A stretch of DNA of 45,058 nucleotides, taken from NCBI GenBank assembly GCA_900544385.1, contig UQVD01000002.1, forward strand, positions 1-45,058, written 5' to 3'. The position numbers and the translations under genes are program-made. Shown piece by piece: positions 8,526 through 17,237 of this stretch. Each line of letters begins with the position of its first letter. Positions within the stretch are counted from its first letter, which is position 1. Under the pieces are notes generated by a model, which worked only from the letters and a program-made list of their open reading frames with translations, was not told where the DNA came from and did no database searches. The stretch is from an uncultured Collinsella sp. (GTDB lineage Bacteria; Actinomycetota; Coriobacteriia; Coriobacteriales; Coriobacteriaceae).

Positions 8526-8720
8526 CTAGCGCCAGGGGTCGGCTTCGAACAGCGGCTCGCGCTCGGGGCGGCGATCGCTGTAGGGATCGTAGCCGTCATC
8601 GTCCTCGTTCTCGGCACGGATGTAGGGGTCGCGCGGCTTGGGCGCCGGCTTAGGCACAGGCTTGGGTGCGGCGGGGGCGGCATCGGTCGCCGGCGCGCTT
8701 GTCTTGATCTCGTCTTTCAT
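8526..8720 (-). CDS. Small Pro/Ala-rich hypothetical protein, 64 aa
   Basis: The ATG at 8720 is preferred because GAGGAG lies eight bases upstream; two earlier in-frame ATGs (8738 and 8726) have poorer spacing. The protein has a Lys/Pro repeat (PKPVPKPAPKPRDP) then an acidic part (ENEDDDGYDPYSD) and ends in DPWR. It has no hydrophobic segment and no recognisable domain; it is likely disordered. It lies after the clpB terminator on the same strand and so needs its own promoter. Real but of unknown function; small low-complexity frames carry some risk of being spurious. Confidence 0.55.
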   Translation of the reverse strand: MKDEIKTSAPATDAAPAAPKPVPKPAPKPRDPYIRAENEDDDGYDPYSDRRPEREPLFEADPWR

Positions 8721-8770
8721 CTGCATAGCTCCTCGCATCGCATCCGTTCAATATCATCGATTGTCGCACG

Positions 8771-8807
8771 AAAAAGGGCGGCGGACCCAATTGGATCCGC
8801 CGCCCTT
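8771..8807 (-). terminator. Rho-independent terminator of clpB
   Basis: A perfect 12-bp stem, with arms 8774-8785 and 8796-8807 (AAGGGCGGCGGA against TCCGCCGCCCTT), 10-nt loop, and TTTTT on the minus strand. It lies 45 nt beyond the clpB stop. Confidence 0.9.
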
Positions 8808-8851
8808 GGCGTTTAGAGACGGCTGGTAGATTTTAAGGCATGGCCCAAAAC

Positions 8852-11479
8852 CTACTCGGCGTCGGGGACCTCGTAGGTGGCCGCCGGCGTGTTGTCGCAC
8901 ACGACGGTAAAGCCGCCGTCCTTGTCGGCATCGACCGTCACCTGATCGCCCTCGCGCACCGTGCCGTCGATGATAGCGGCGGCGATGGCATCCACGACCT
9001 CGCGCTGAACCAGACGCTTGAGCGGACGGGCGCCAAAGACCGGGTCCAGGCCGCCCACGGCGAGCATCTGCTTGGCCGCCGGGGTGATGGCAAGCGTCAT
9101 GCGCTCCTTGGCCAGACGCGCGCGGACGTCGGCGAGCTGGATGTCGACGATCTTCTCGATCTGCGCCATGCCGAGCGGATGGAACACCACGATATCGTCG
9201 ATACGGTTGAGGAACTCGGGGCGGAAGGTCTGAGCCATGGCCGCGTCGACCTGATGGCGCATCTCCTCCTCGTCCTTGCCCGAAAGCTCGGCGATAGCCT
9301 TGGAGCCCACGTTAGACGTCATGATGATAATCGTGTTCTTGAAGGACACCTGGCGACCCTGACCGTCGGTCAGACGGCCGTCGTCAAGCACCTGCAACAG
9401 CACGTTGAAGACATCTGGATGGGCCTTCTCCATCTCGTCGAGCAAGATCACGGAGTAGGGGCGACGGCGCACGGCCTCGGTGAGCTGGCCGCCCTCGTCG
9501 TAACCCACGTATCCCGGGGGCGCACCGATCAGACGCTGGACGCTGAACTTCTCCATGTACTCGGACATGTCGATACGCACGAGCGCGCGCTCGTCGTCGA
9601 ACAGGCACTCGGCAAGCGCCTTGGCGAGCTCGGTCTTGCCCACGCCGGTGGGGCCCAGGAAGAAGAAGCTGCCGATGGGCTTGTCCGGATCGGAGAGACC
9701 CGCACGGCTGCGGCGCACGGCCGCGGCGACGGCGGAGACGGCCTCGTCCTGGCCGATGACGCGCTTATGCAGCTCACCCTCCAAGCCCTTCAGCTTGTCG
9801 AGCTCGCCCTGCATCATCTTGGACACGGGCACGCCGGTCCAGGCACTCACGACCTCGGCGATCTCATCGGAGGTCACCTGTTCGTTGAGGCCCTCGCCGT
9901 CCTGCTGCTTTTGCGCCTCGAGCGCAGCCTCGGAATCCTGAATCTGCTGTTGCAGGCCCGGAATCACGGAGTAGCGCAGCTCGGACGCACGGCCCAGATC
10001 ACCATTGCGCGTCGCGCGCTCCTCTTCGCTCCTGGCCTCGTCGAGCTGTCCCTTGAGCTCTTGCACGTGGTCGATGGCGTTCTTCTGGTTGAGCCAGCCA
10101 GCCTTTTGCACGTTGAGTTTTTCCTGGACCTCGGCGATCTCCTGACGCAGGGCCTCCAGACGCTCCTTGGAGGCGTCGTCGGTCTCCTTCATGAGCGCCT
10201 GCTCCTCGATCTGCAGCTGGGTGAGCTGACGCGTGGTGGCGTCAATCTCGACCGGCATGCTGTCGAGCTCCATGCGCAGGCGGCTTGCCGCCTCATCGAC
10301 CAGGTCGATGGCCTTGTCGGGCAGGAAGCGGTCGGCGATATAGCGATCGGAGAGGTCGGCGGCGGCCACGAGCGCGCTATCGGTGATGTGCACGCCGTGG
10401 AAGATCTCGTACTTCTCCTTGAGGCCACGCAGAATCGAGATGGTGTCCTCGACGGTAGGCTCGCTCACCATAACGGTCTGGAAACGACGGGCGAGCGCCG
10501 CGTCCTTCTCGATGTACTTGCGGTATTCGTCGAGCGTGGTCGCGCCGATCGCATGCAGGTCGCCACGGGCGAGCGCCGGCTTGAGGATGTTGCCTGCGTC
10601 CATGGAGCCCTCGGTGGCACCCGCGCCCACAATGGTGTGAAGCTCATCGATGAACAGGATGACCTTACCTTCGGATTTTTGCACTTCTTTGAGCACGGCC
10701 TTTAAGCGGTCCTCGAACTCACCACGGTACTTGGCGCCGGCGACCAACGCGCTCATGTCGAGCTCGATGAGGTCGCGGTCGCGCAGGGTGCTCGGCACAT
10801 CGCCGGCCACGATACGCTGGGCGATGCCCTCGACGATAGCCGTTTTACCGACGCCCGGCTCACCGATGAGCACGGGGTTGTTCTTGGTGCGGCGGGACAG
10901 AACCTGAATGGTACGGCGGATCTCGTCGGTACGGCCGATGACCGGGTCGAGCTTACCGGCGCGGGCAAGATCGCAGATGTTGCGACCGTACTGCTCCAAC
11001 GCCTCAAACTGGGTCTTGTCCTCGGCAGACGTCACGCGGTCATCGCCACGCAGCTCCTCGTAGACCTGCTCGATGCGCTCCTTGGTCACGCCAGCGTCAC
11101 GCAGTACACGACCAGCCTCGCCCTTGTCCTCGGCAAGCGCCATCAGCAGATGCTCGGTCACCACAAAGCTGTCGCCCATCTTGGTGGCCTTCTTCTCGGC
11201 CTTTTCGATGACGCGGACGAGCTCGTTGGACAGGCCCATCTGCTGACCCTCGCCCGAAACCTTGGGCGCGCGGTCGACGGCATCCTGCGTGGAGCGTGCG
11301 AGCTGGGCCGGATCAGCGCCGATGCGCTCGATGATCACGGAGATATTGCGCTCGCCGGCACCGAGCAGGGCAGACAGCAGGTGAATCGGCTCCACCGCGC
11401 CGGCCTGCGCATCGGCAGCCGTGCTCATGGCGGTCTGCAACGCCTCGCGCGACGTCATTGCTAGCTTATCGATTCTCAT
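8852..11479 (-). CDS. clpB: ClpB, disaggregase chaperone
   Basis: An 875-residue Hsp100 disaggregase that works with DnaK-DnaJ-GrpE to pull proteins out of aggregates. Domains: Clp N-domain (about 1-145), first AAA domain with Walker A GEPGVGKT at about 206-213, a coiled-coil middle domain (about 400-520), and a second AAA domain with GPTGVGKTELAKALAE. The middle domain sets it apart from ClpA and ClpC. The start MRIDKLAMTSREAL is typical of ClpB, with ribosome site AGAGAGGTG. Length is normal. A terminator closes it and its upstream region shares a 27-nt element with dnaK, so it is probably in the same heat-shock regulon. Confidence 0.97.
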   Translation of the reverse strand: MRIDKLAMTSREALQTAMSTAADAQAGAVEPIHLLSALLGAGERNISVIIERIGADPAQLARSTQDAVDRAPKVSGEGQQMGLSNELVRVIEKAEKKATKMGDSFVVTEHLLMALAEDKGEAGRVLRDAGVTKERIEQVYEELRGDDRVTSAEDKTQFEALEQYGRNICDLARAGKLDPVIGRTDEIRRTIQVLSRRTKNNPVLIGEPGVGKTAIVEGIAQRIVAGDVPSTLRDRDLIELDMSALVAGAKYRGEFEDRLKAVLKEVQKSEGKVILFIDELHTIVGAGATEGSMDAGNILKPALARGDLHAIGATTLDEYRKYIEKDAALARRFQTVMVSEPTVEDTISILRGLKEKYEIFHGVHITDSALVAAADLSDRYIADRFLPDKAIDLVDEAASRLRMELDSMPVEIDATTRQLTQLQIEEQALMKETDDASKERLEALRQEIAEVQEKLNVQKAGWLNQKNAIDHVQELKGQLDEARSEEERATRNGDLGRASELRYSVIPGLQQQIQDSEAALEAQKQQDGEGLNEQVTSDEIAEVVSAWTGVPVSKMMQGELDKLKGLEGELHKRVIGQDEAVSAVAAAVRRSRAGLSDPDKPIGSFFFLGPTGVGKTELAKALAECLFDDERALVRIDMSEYMEKFSVQRLIGAPPGYVGYDEGGQLTEAVRRRPYSVILLDEMEKAHPDVFNVLLQVLDDGRLTDGQGRQVSFKNTIIIMTSNVGSKAIAELSGKDEEEMRHQVDAAMAQTFRPEFLNRIDDIVVFHPLGMAQIEKIVDIQLADVRARLAKERMTLAITPAAKQMLAVGGLDPVFGARPLKRLVQREVVDAIAAAIIDGTVREGDQVTVDADKDGGFTVVCDNTPAATYEVPDAE

Positions 11480-11568
11480 GGAATCACCTCTCTTGGGGCG
11501 GCCGCCCTACGGGGCGGCTTCACGTTGTTCGAGAAGTATTGTTGCCAGCTTTGTGCGATCTTATACAT

Positions 11569-11595
11569 AAATCTAAGTCTCTATATATAAGATTT
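11569..11595 (-). promoter_or_regulatory. Heat-shock element upstream of clpB (shared with dnaK)
   Basis: On the plus strand AAATCTAAGTC opens and ATATAAGATTT closes a 27-nt element; the outer AAATCT and AGATTT are inverted and 15 nt apart. The same element with the same spacing is upstream of dnaK (21992-22018). It lies 90 nt before the clpB start. It is not the classic HAIR sequence (CTTGAGT-N7-ACTCAAG) of HspR, though HspR encoded in this window is the natural candidate to bind it. Confidence 0.7.
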
Positions 11596-11619
11596 TCTGA
11601 GTGTTCCCACGACATGCAA

Positions 11620-11654
11620 ACCACCACAAAGGGGACAGACACCTTTGTGGTGGT
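11620..11654. repeat. Palindromic repeat, ACCACCACAAAGG family
   Basis: A 13-bp inverted repeat, ACCACCACAAAGG (11620-11632) and CCTTTGTGGTGGT (11642-11654), around GGACAGACA. The same element recurs at 12423, 13290, 14620 (degenerate) and 44992, with a half copy at 14440-14456. It sits 9 nt after the stop of the following minus-strand gene. Confidence 0.9.
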
Positions 11655-11662
11655 CGCGGTCT

Positions 11663-12334
11663 CTACTCCTTCGCCGGACCCGTACTTCCCGATTCGACGG
11701 TCCAGGGCATCTCATCCTCGAACAGCCATGTACGGGCAGACCCACTATCGCGTGCAGCCTGCGGGTCAGGCAAGCAGGTCTGTTTATAGGCATCTTGGAT
11801 ACACTGGCCCATAAAATCGTTGAGCTCGGTCTGGTCGCCCTCCATGACATAGGCGACATCGCCGTCCATGATGTAGATGCCCGGACCCTCATTGTCCTCG
11901 TAGCCCGGATCGTACGAGACATCACATAACTTTGCGCCGTTTGCAGTGTCCAGCTCGATGGAAGAGTGGCATCCGCCAACCATGTCGTTCGCTTTTGCCC
12001 GATAGGACGCATATCCATACCAGCGCTTAAAGATTTTGCCCTTGAGCAGCTCGGACGCCCTGTCGATCAGACCAGAATCCGTGGTATAGCGCATAGCCCC
12101 AAGCTGAATGCGTGGATAATTACTAATGCCCAGCGCAGCCGGTTGCTCATCAAAATCAACGGTAATGGTCTCAGGCTTGTCGTCGCCGGTCAGAAGTTCG
12201 ACAGATTGAGTCACAGGCTTGACCACCGGCTCCGTCACCGCAGCAGGTAGAAATGCCATACCGACAGCGCCCGCGCCAACCACAGCGATCGCAAGCGCCA
12301 AGACAATCAATCCAATACGGGCAGGACTTCTCAC
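11663..12334 (-). CDS. Single-pass membrane protein, paralogue of the 13777 gene
   Basis: Start GTG at 12334 (223 residues) is chosen because it has a GAGGTG ribosome site and aligns with the paralogue. An N-terminal membrane span (IGLIVLALAIAVVGAGAVGM) leaves nearly all the protein outside. Shared with the paralogue are ITVDF, AALGISNYPRI, KIFKRWYG, the Cys-bearing KLCDVSYDPG, DNEGPGIYI, YVMEGDQT, and a C-terminal pair of Cys in QCIQDAYKQTC followed by SGSARTWLF. The conserved Cys suggest an extracellular disulfide. No known family is recognised. Palindromic repeats flank it on both sides. Confidence 0.8.
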   Translation of the reverse strand: MRSPARIGLIVLALAIAVVGAGAVGMAFLPAAVTEPVVKPVTQSVELLTGDDKPETITVDFDEQPAALGISNYPRIQLGAMRYTTDSGLIDRASELLKGKIFKRWYGYASYRAKANDMVGGCHSSIELDTANGAKLCDVSYDPGYEDNEGPGIYIMDGDVAYVMEGDQTELNDFMGQCIQDAYKQTCLPDPQAARDSGSARTWLFEDEMPWTVESGSTGPAKE

Positions 12335-12422
12335 AGCAAAGCACCTCACAATGCAAACCCGCGCCATTTGTCCTAATGATACCGCCGGCTAACACTATCA
12401 CCAAAGAAGCCGCGCGCTCCCC

Positions 12423-12457
12423 ACCACCACAAAGGGGACAGGCACCTTTGTGGTGGT
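12423..12457. repeat. Palindromic repeat, ACCACCACAAAGG family
   Basis: ACCACCACAAAGG (12423-12435) faces CCTTTGTGGTGGT (12445-12457), with GGACAGGCA between. It lies in the 233-nt divergent gap between the 12334 and 12568 genes. Otherwise the gap shows no clear promoter. Confidence 0.9.
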
Positions 12458-12567
12458 TTTCGACGCTAACGGTCGACCATCTCACGCCATGAGATTAAAC
12501 TTGAATTGTTCTCTGAACATATCCATTTCTGCCTATCCTCAACAGCTCTTTGTCTCGAGGAGCGCAT

Positions 12568-13236
12568 ATGAAGCCGTCTCATTCCACCGGTCGCAACGTC
12601 ATCGCCATTCTCGCCATACCCATCGTGATGCTCTTCCTTATCGTCATCACGCCCTTTTCTTTTGGTATCGCCTCGCCCTTCGATCTTTGCGGGATGATCG
12701 ACGCCGGCTCGCGTGCCACCTCGCTCTCCTTTGTCTGCCGTGGCGTGTTCTACGAATATGCAATTCCCACCGGAAGTTGGCAGTCCAAGTTACCGTTGCT
12801 CGGCAAGGTCGACGGATGCTCTCCTTATTTCTGCCTCGAACCTCAGACAATGAATTATCTGATCGACGACCAGCCCCTTGACTCCATCACCCTCGCCTAC
12901 GACTACGCACCAAACACCGATGAGCGCCACATGAACCAAGTCCTCGACAAGCTGCTTGGACAGTGCGGGCTCACCGCGGAAGCCGGTCGAACCATCTATA
13001 GCAACCAGAAATTAAAGCGAACAGAACTCCGCCGTGTCGGAAAAATCAAAGGGCGAAACGGGGCCGCCTACTGGGATGCCTGGGCAACACGCGACAAGGG
13101 CGAATTCGGACACAGCACCTATATGGTCACTGTCTACACCAAAGACGGAATTAAGGACAATGTTGACGATTTCGCGTCATCCAAACTCGGCATCCCCAAA
13201 ACAACCAAACCCGCCAGCCCAGATGAAATTCTGTAG
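12568..13236 (+). CDS. Single-pass membrane protein of unknown function, 222 aa
   Basis: The ATG at 12568 has the site GAGGAG five bases upstream and is preferred to the in-frame ATG at 12550. One N-terminal span (NVIAILAIPIVMLFLIVITPF) anchors an outer domain with four Cys in the first 100 residues (LCG, VCRG, GCSPYFCL) and one later. The layout of one N-terminal span plus a Cys-bearing outer domain of about 190 residues is like the two paralogues on either side, but I see no clear residue alignment with them. No catalytic motif is visible and the family is unknown. Confidence 0.75.
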   Translation: MKPSHSTGRNVIAILAIPIVMLFLIVITPFSFGIASPFDLCGMIDAGSRATSLSFVCRGVFYEYAIPTGSWQSKLPLLGKVDGCSPYFCLEPQTMNYLIDDQPLDSITLAYDYAPNTDERHMNQVLDKLLGQCGLTAEAGRTIYSNQKLKRTELRRVGKIKGRNGAAYWDAWATRDKGEFGHSTYMVTVYTKDGIKDNVDDFASSKLGIPKTTKPASPDEIL

Positions 13237-13289
13237 AGGTGCCCATTAACATGCCGCTCAACGATCACAACAACATCGAGCTCGTCCCC

Positions 13290-13412
13290 ACCGCCACAAA
13301 GGTGCCTGTCCCCTTTGTGGCGGTTTTCGACAAAAAGAAGCCGCCCCGATAACAGAGGCGGCATCAAGCAAGCCTATTTATTAGCGTCCCTCAAGACCCA
13401 ACGAAAACGCAG
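13290..13412. repeat. Composite direct repeat, copy 1 (palindrome plus gene-end block)
   Basis: A 123-nt block almost identical to 14620-14740. It starts with an inverted-orientation member of the palindromic family (ACCGCCACAAAGG, 13290-13302, with CCTTTGTGGCGGT, 13312-13324). Next comes a hairpin (GCCGCC at 13340, GGCGGC at 13357) that has TTCTTTTTG on the minus strand and so looks like a minus-strand terminator. It ends with minus-strand codons reading AFSLGLEGR and two TAA stops (13378-13383). The two copies bracket the 13777 gene. Confidence 0.85.
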
Positions 13413-13776
13413 CGATGGAATCGAGAACCGACAATAGCCCGTTCGCACAGATAGAGGCGGAGATTCAAGGTCAGAGTCCGGCTTAAACGGCTTAGCTATC
13501 GCACGTCACAACGTTCTCGTCGTCCTCCCTATCGTATTTATAGTGCTTACTGTGAAAATAGTGAGTTTAGTGAGAATAGTATCGCTCAAGACTCGTGAAC
13601 TGAATTATTGACCTCTCGCCCAGAATGAGTGGGGCAAATATTCCTATTAGAGGTCAAATCGAAGCCCAATAGGGCCTTTTCGCCCCGTCATTTCGACCGA
13701 TCGCTTTCTTTTGAATATTGTCGTAAGCTGGTATCACTTATCTTAATGAATGCATACTGTTTGCGAGGTACCCGCC
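13413..13776. other. Intergenic region with degenerate gene end and hairpins
   Basis: No intact gene. Minus-strand codons ending in the copy-1 block extend to about 13467 (reading CANGLLSVLDSIAAFSLGLE) before a stop, so this may be the remnant 3' end of a lost gene. Further right are a 9-bp inverted repeat TTGACCTCT/AGAGGTCAA (13608-13616 and 13649-13657), and GCCCAATAGGGCCTTTT (13664-13680), a short plus-strand terminator-like hairpin. The last 90 nt presumably carry the promoter of the 13777 gene. Confidence 0.45.
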
Positions 13777-14424
13777 GTGAAACGCTCCACCTATATCGGC
13801 CTGCTCGTCTTAGCGTTTGCGATTACCGCAGTCGGCGTAGGAATTATCTATCTCGCATTTCTCCCTGCCTCGGCAACGCAGGCGGCGGTTGAAACCGTAA
13901 GCTACCCCATCGAAATCCTCACCGATATCGTCAAACCCGATTCGATCACCGTCGATTTCGACGGTACGCCCGCAGCGCTTGGGGTCAGTAACTATCCCCG
14001 AATCGAACTTGGAGCCACGCGCTATACCCAAGATGAGCAGCTTATCGGTAAGGCAACCAGTTTACTCAAAGGCAAGACGTTTAAGCGGTGGTACGGCGCC
14101 GCAACATATCGAGCCAAGAACGGCCAAATGGTTGGCGGGTATCATTCGACCCTTGAGCTCGATGCGGCAAACGGGAGCAAATTGTGCAACGTCTCATGCG
14201 ACCCCGGCTGCGTGGACAATGAAGGACCGGGGGTCTATATCTCGGATGGCGACGTAATCTACGTCATGGAGGGCGACCAGACGGCAGTCGTCGATTTTAT
14301 GGATCGGTGTACCGAGGATGCCTACGAACAAACCTGCGAGCCCGATCCGCAGACAGCGCGCAACAGTGGCTCGGCACGCACTTGGCTATTTGACGATGAA
14401 ATAACCTGGACCCCATCGAAATAA
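13777..14424 (+). CDS. Single-pass membrane protein, paralogue of the 11663 gene
   Basis: Start GTG at 13777 has GAGG eight bases upstream; the in-frame ATG at 13750 would add nine residues and has no such site. The 215-residue product begins with a membrane span (YIGLLVLAFAITAVGVGII) and aligns through its whole length with the 11663 product (for example ITVDFDGTPAALGVSNYPRI, KTFKRWYGA, YVMEGDQT, SGSARTWLF). It keeps the two C-terminal Cys (DRCTEDAYEQTC) and has extra Cys at LCNVSCDPGC. A direct repeat of about 120 nt brackets it, which suggests segmental duplication. Confidence 0.8.
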   Translation: MKRSTYIGLLVLAFAITAVGVGIIYLAFLPASATQAAVETVSYPIEILTDIVKPDSITVDFDGTPAALGVSNYPRIELGATRYTQDEQLIGKATSLLKGKTFKRWYGAATYRAKNGQMVGGYHSTLELDAANGSKLCNVSCDPGCVDNEGPGVYISDGDVIYVMEGDQTAVVDFMDRCTEDAYEQTCEPDPQTARNSGSARTWLFDDEITWTPSK

Positions 14425-14474
14425 GGACCCGCCGGGCAGGCACCTTTGTGGTGGTTTCGGCTCCGATGTTCCAC

Positions 14475-14616
14475 TGTCTCGATCTGTAACATCTAGCGGC
14501 CCTTTTCGATCCTAGATGTTACAGATTGAGATGAAATGATCGGCGGCGATCGTTTGTCTCAATCTGTAACAACCGCTCGTCAAATAGGGGCCCAGATGTT
14601 ACAGGTCGAGACAAAC
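14475..14616. repeat. Two long hairpins built from a CTGTAACA repeat
   Basis: Hairpin one: 14475-14496 (containing ATCTGTAACATCTAG) with 14512-14531. Hairpin two: GTTTGTCTCAATCTGTAACA (14552-14571) with its near-perfect complement at 14597-14616. The two share the same core, and the core returns at 45036-45055 at the right edge. They lie in the gap between the 13777 gene and the hydratase, together with a half palindrome at 14440-14456. No U-run follows, so a terminator role is unlikely. Confidence 0.85.
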
Positions 14617-14619
14617 GGA

Positions 14620-14740
14620 ACCACCGCAAAGGCGCCTACCCCTTCATGGTGGTTTTCGACAAAAGAAGCCGCCCCGATAACAGAGGCGGCATCAAGCAAG
14701 TCTATTTATTAGCGTCCCTCAAGACCCAACGAGAACGCAG
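14620..14740. repeat. Composite direct repeat, copy 2
   Basis: Second copy of the 13290-13412 block. Its leading palindrome is degenerate (ACCACCGCAAAGG with CCTTCATGGTGGT). The minus-strand terminator-like hairpin and the codons AFSLGLEGR plus double stop are kept almost unchanged, so the gene-end part is better conserved than the palindrome. Confidence 0.85.
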
Positions 14741-14747
14741 AAATGTA

Positions 14748-14821
14748 GCCCGGGGCTTACCCTTTCCCGAACGCGACCCTCGCGAAGCGCGTGAGCGGGC
14801 GGGAAAGGGTAAGCCCCGGGC
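14748..14821 (-). repeat. 22-bp perfect inverted repeat after the hydratase gene
   Basis: Arms 14748-14769 and 14800-14821 pair perfectly (starting GCCCGGGGCTTACCC), with a 30-nt GC-rich inner part that can fold further. It begins 16 nt after the hydratase stop on the minus strand and may end its transcript, though no U-run follows. Confidence 0.75.
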
Positions 14822-14836
14822 GGACAATTAAGTGCG

Positions 14837-17137
14837 TTACTCGGCAGCGGCCTTGAACTTGTTGTAGTTGATCAGGCAGCCGGCCTTGACGATGGCACGC
14901 TCCTCTGCCGTCATATCGGCAATGTAGAGCTCAATCTGCTCGACCGCACCGTCGGCGCGCACCACGTAGGCGGCGATGTCCTTTAGGTCACCGTCGAGCG
15001 CGGCACGGATACCCGGCACAAAGACATAGTCGCCCACCTCAAAGCTGGGCTCGGCCTCCATCTGGAAGGGCACCATACCCCAGTTCATCACGTTGGAGCG
15101 ATAGCGCTTGGTGGCGTACTCGTGGACGATGTTGGCCAGACCGCCGATCACGCGCTGACAGCTCGCGGCCTGCTCGCGGGCGGAACCGTCACCGGGCTTC
15201 TTGGCATAGAGCATGGAGCCGTACTCAGTCGCCTTGGCATCGGCCGCGACACCCGCGCCGACCAGCGCCTCAAACACGCCCGCAAGCTCGGCATCGAGTG
15301 CCGCCAGATCGCCTGCTGCCTCGCCGGCAACGCGGCGCTTCTCCACGGCGTCGACCTCCTTGGAGCGACCCACGTAGGCCGGATCGCGACGGCTGAGCGT
15401 AAACTCGGCCAGGCCCAGCGGGTTGGAGCGGAAGGAGCTCGTCTCGCCCGAAGGAATGAGCTCGTCGGTCGTGGTGACCGGATCCATGATCTTGGAGCAC
15501 ACCTTGAGCAGGATATCGTCGCCGAGCGGCTCCATCGCGGGCCACGGCTTGATGTTGGGACCCTCGACCAGCTCGTCGGCAGGCTCCGCCTTGCCAAAGC
15601 CCCAGTACACGCGCTTTTTGTACGGCGCGTCGTCAAAGGTGTACTCGCAGGCCTCGTCCCAAGTCTCCTCGGGCAGGTCGGTCGCCGGCGTCAGGACGCC
15701 GCCGTTGGCAGCCGTCGCCGCAATGGAGCGGGCGTCCATCAGGGCCACGGCGCTCAGCTGGCCATTGCCCGGCTTGGAACCCTCGCGGTTGGGGAAGTTG
15801 CGCGTAGTGTGGCGGATCGAAAGGCCGTTGTTGGCGGGCGTGTCGCCGGCGCCGAAGCACGGGCCGCAGAACGCCGTGCGCACGATCGCGCCGGCCTCCA
15901 TGAGGTCGTAGATGTAGCCGCGGCGTGTAAGCTCGAGTGCCACGGGCTGGCTCGTGGGATAGACCGACAGCGAGAACTCGCCGCAGCCGGTGTTGGCGCC
16001 CTTGAGCACGCGGGCAGCCTGGACCACGGAGTCGTAGTTGCCGCCCGAGCAGCCGGCGATAACGCCCTGCTGCACGTGCAGCTTGCCGTCGACGATCTTG
16101 TCGAGCAGGCTAAAGTGCGTCTTGCCCTCGCCGATCTTGGCGGCCTCGAGCTCCACCTCGTGCAGGATGTCCTCGAGGTTCTCGTTGAGCTCGTCAATCT
16201 CAAAGCCGTTGGAAGGATGGAACGGCAGCGCGATCATGGGCTTGATGCTCGACAGATCGACCTCGACGCAGCCGTCGTAGTAGGCGACATCGGCGGGCTT
16301 GAGCTCGCGGTAGTCGTCGCCGCGGCCGTGCATGGCCAAAAACGCGTGTGTGTCCTCGTCGGTGGCCCAGATGGAGGAAAGGCAGGTGGTCTCGGTGGTC
16401 ATGACGTCGACGCCGTTGCGATAGTCAGTCGTCATGCTCGCGATGCCGGGGCCCACGAACTCCATGACCTTGTTCTTGACGTAGCCCTTGGCAAAGACGG
16501 CGCGGATGATGGCGAGCGCCACATCGTGCGGGCCGACGCCGGGGCGCGGAGCGCCCGTGAGGTAGATGGCGACGACGCCGGGATAGGCGACATCGTAGGT
16601 GTCGCGCAGCAGCTGCTTTGCCAGCTCGCCGCCGCCCTCGCCCACGGCCATGGTGCCCAGGGCGCCGTAGCGGGTGTGCGAGTCGGAGCCCAAGATCATC
16701 TTGCCGCAGCCGGCGAAGTTCTCACGCATAAAGGAGTGGATGACCGCAATATGGGGCGGAACGAAGATGCCGCCGTACTTCTTAGCAGCGGAAAGGCCAA
16801 AGACGTGGTCGTCCTCGTTGATGGTGCCGCCCACGGCGCACAGCGAGTTATGGCAGTTGGTGAGCACGTAGGGCAGCGGGAACTGCTCCATGCCCGAGGC
16901 ACGCGCCGTTTGGATGATGCCGACAAAGGTGATGTCGTGGCTCGCCATGGCGTCGAAGCGGATCTTGAGCGCCTCGGGATCTCCGGACGTATTGTGTGCC
17001 TGGAGGATCGAATACGCGATGGTGCCACGCTTGGCATCCTCGGGCGTCTGCGTAATACCGCGCTCGGCAGCCTCGGCCGCAGGCACAACCTCGCTGCCGC
17101 CGCGCAGGTAGATGCCGTCCTCGTACAGCTTGACCAT
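14837..17137 (-). CDS. Aconitase-superfamily hydratase (YbhJ-like), 766 aa
   Basis: A [4Fe-4S] hydro-lyase of the aconitase superfamily. Start ATG at 17137 (MVKLYEDGIYLRGG) has GGGAGA upstream; the longer frame to 17182 has no site. Cluster ligands are visible in GCSGGNYDS and in TAFCGPCFGAGD (CxxC), matching aconitase positions. LGSDSHTRYGALGTM carries the Ser-His substrate site. Length fits the E. coli YbhJ group (about 750) rather than AcnA (about 890). No citrate synthase or isocitrate dehydrogenase gene lies nearby, so citrate isomerisation is not proven and another hydroxy-acid may be the substrate. It is monocistronic. Confidence 0.88.
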   Translation of the reverse strand: MVKLYEDGIYLRGGSEVVPAAEAAERGITQTPEDAKRGTIAYSILQAHNTSGDPEALKIRFDAMASHDITFVGIIQTARASGMEQFPLPYVLTNCHNSLCAVGGTINEDDHVFGLSAAKKYGGIFVPPHIAVIHSFMRENFAGCGKMILGSDSHTRYGALGTMAVGEGGGELAKQLLRDTYDVAYPGVVAIYLTGAPRPGVGPHDVALAIIRAVFAKGYVKNKVMEFVGPGIASMTTDYRNGVDVMTTETTCLSSIWATDEDTHAFLAMHGRGDDYRELKPADVAYYDGCVEVDLSSIKPMIALPFHPSNGFEIDELNENLEDILHEVELEAAKIGEGKTHFSLLDKIVDGKLHVQQGVIAGCSGGNYDSVVQAARVLKGANTGCGEFSLSVYPTSQPVALELTRRGYIYDLMEAGAIVRTAFCGPCFGAGDTPANNGLSIRHTTRNFPNREGSKPGNGQLSAVALMDARSIAATAANGGVLTPATDLPEETWDEACEYTFDDAPYKKRVYWGFGKAEPADELVEGPNIKPWPAMEPLGDDILLKVCSKIMDPVTTTDELIPSGETSSFRSNPLGLAEFTLSRRDPAYVGRSKEVDAVEKRRVAGEAAGDLAALDAELAGVFEALVGAGVAADAKATEYGSMLYAKKPGDGSAREQAASCQRVIGGLANIVHEYATKRYRSNVMNWGMVPFQMEAEPSFEVGDYVFVPGIRAALDGDLKDIAAYVVRADGAVEQIELYIADMTAEERAIVKAGCLINYNKFKAAAE

Positions 17138-17237
17138 ACTGTCTCCCACTCTGCCCGAAAGGCTCGGGCGCATAGCATACATTCATTCAATATCGTGCCA
17201 TAGAACAGTTGCGAGTGGGTTGCGAATCTGCACGTTC

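Noticed and set aside
11620..14660. CRISPR array, because short repeats recur in a few kb
   Set aside because: The repeats are irregularly spaced, are separated by whole genes, occur in both orientations, and there are no cas genes.
17137..17190. Sigma-54 promoter (TGGCAC near a TTGAA) upstream of the hydratase
   Set aside because: The spacing is one base short and the GC of the -12 box is missing.
15122..17203. A 693-codon open frame opposite the hydratase, and similar long frames opposite clpB (8840-10705), dnaK and grpE-dnaJ
   Set aside because: All lie antisense to genes with strong family motifs and show the same Leu/His/Gly-rich shadow composition.
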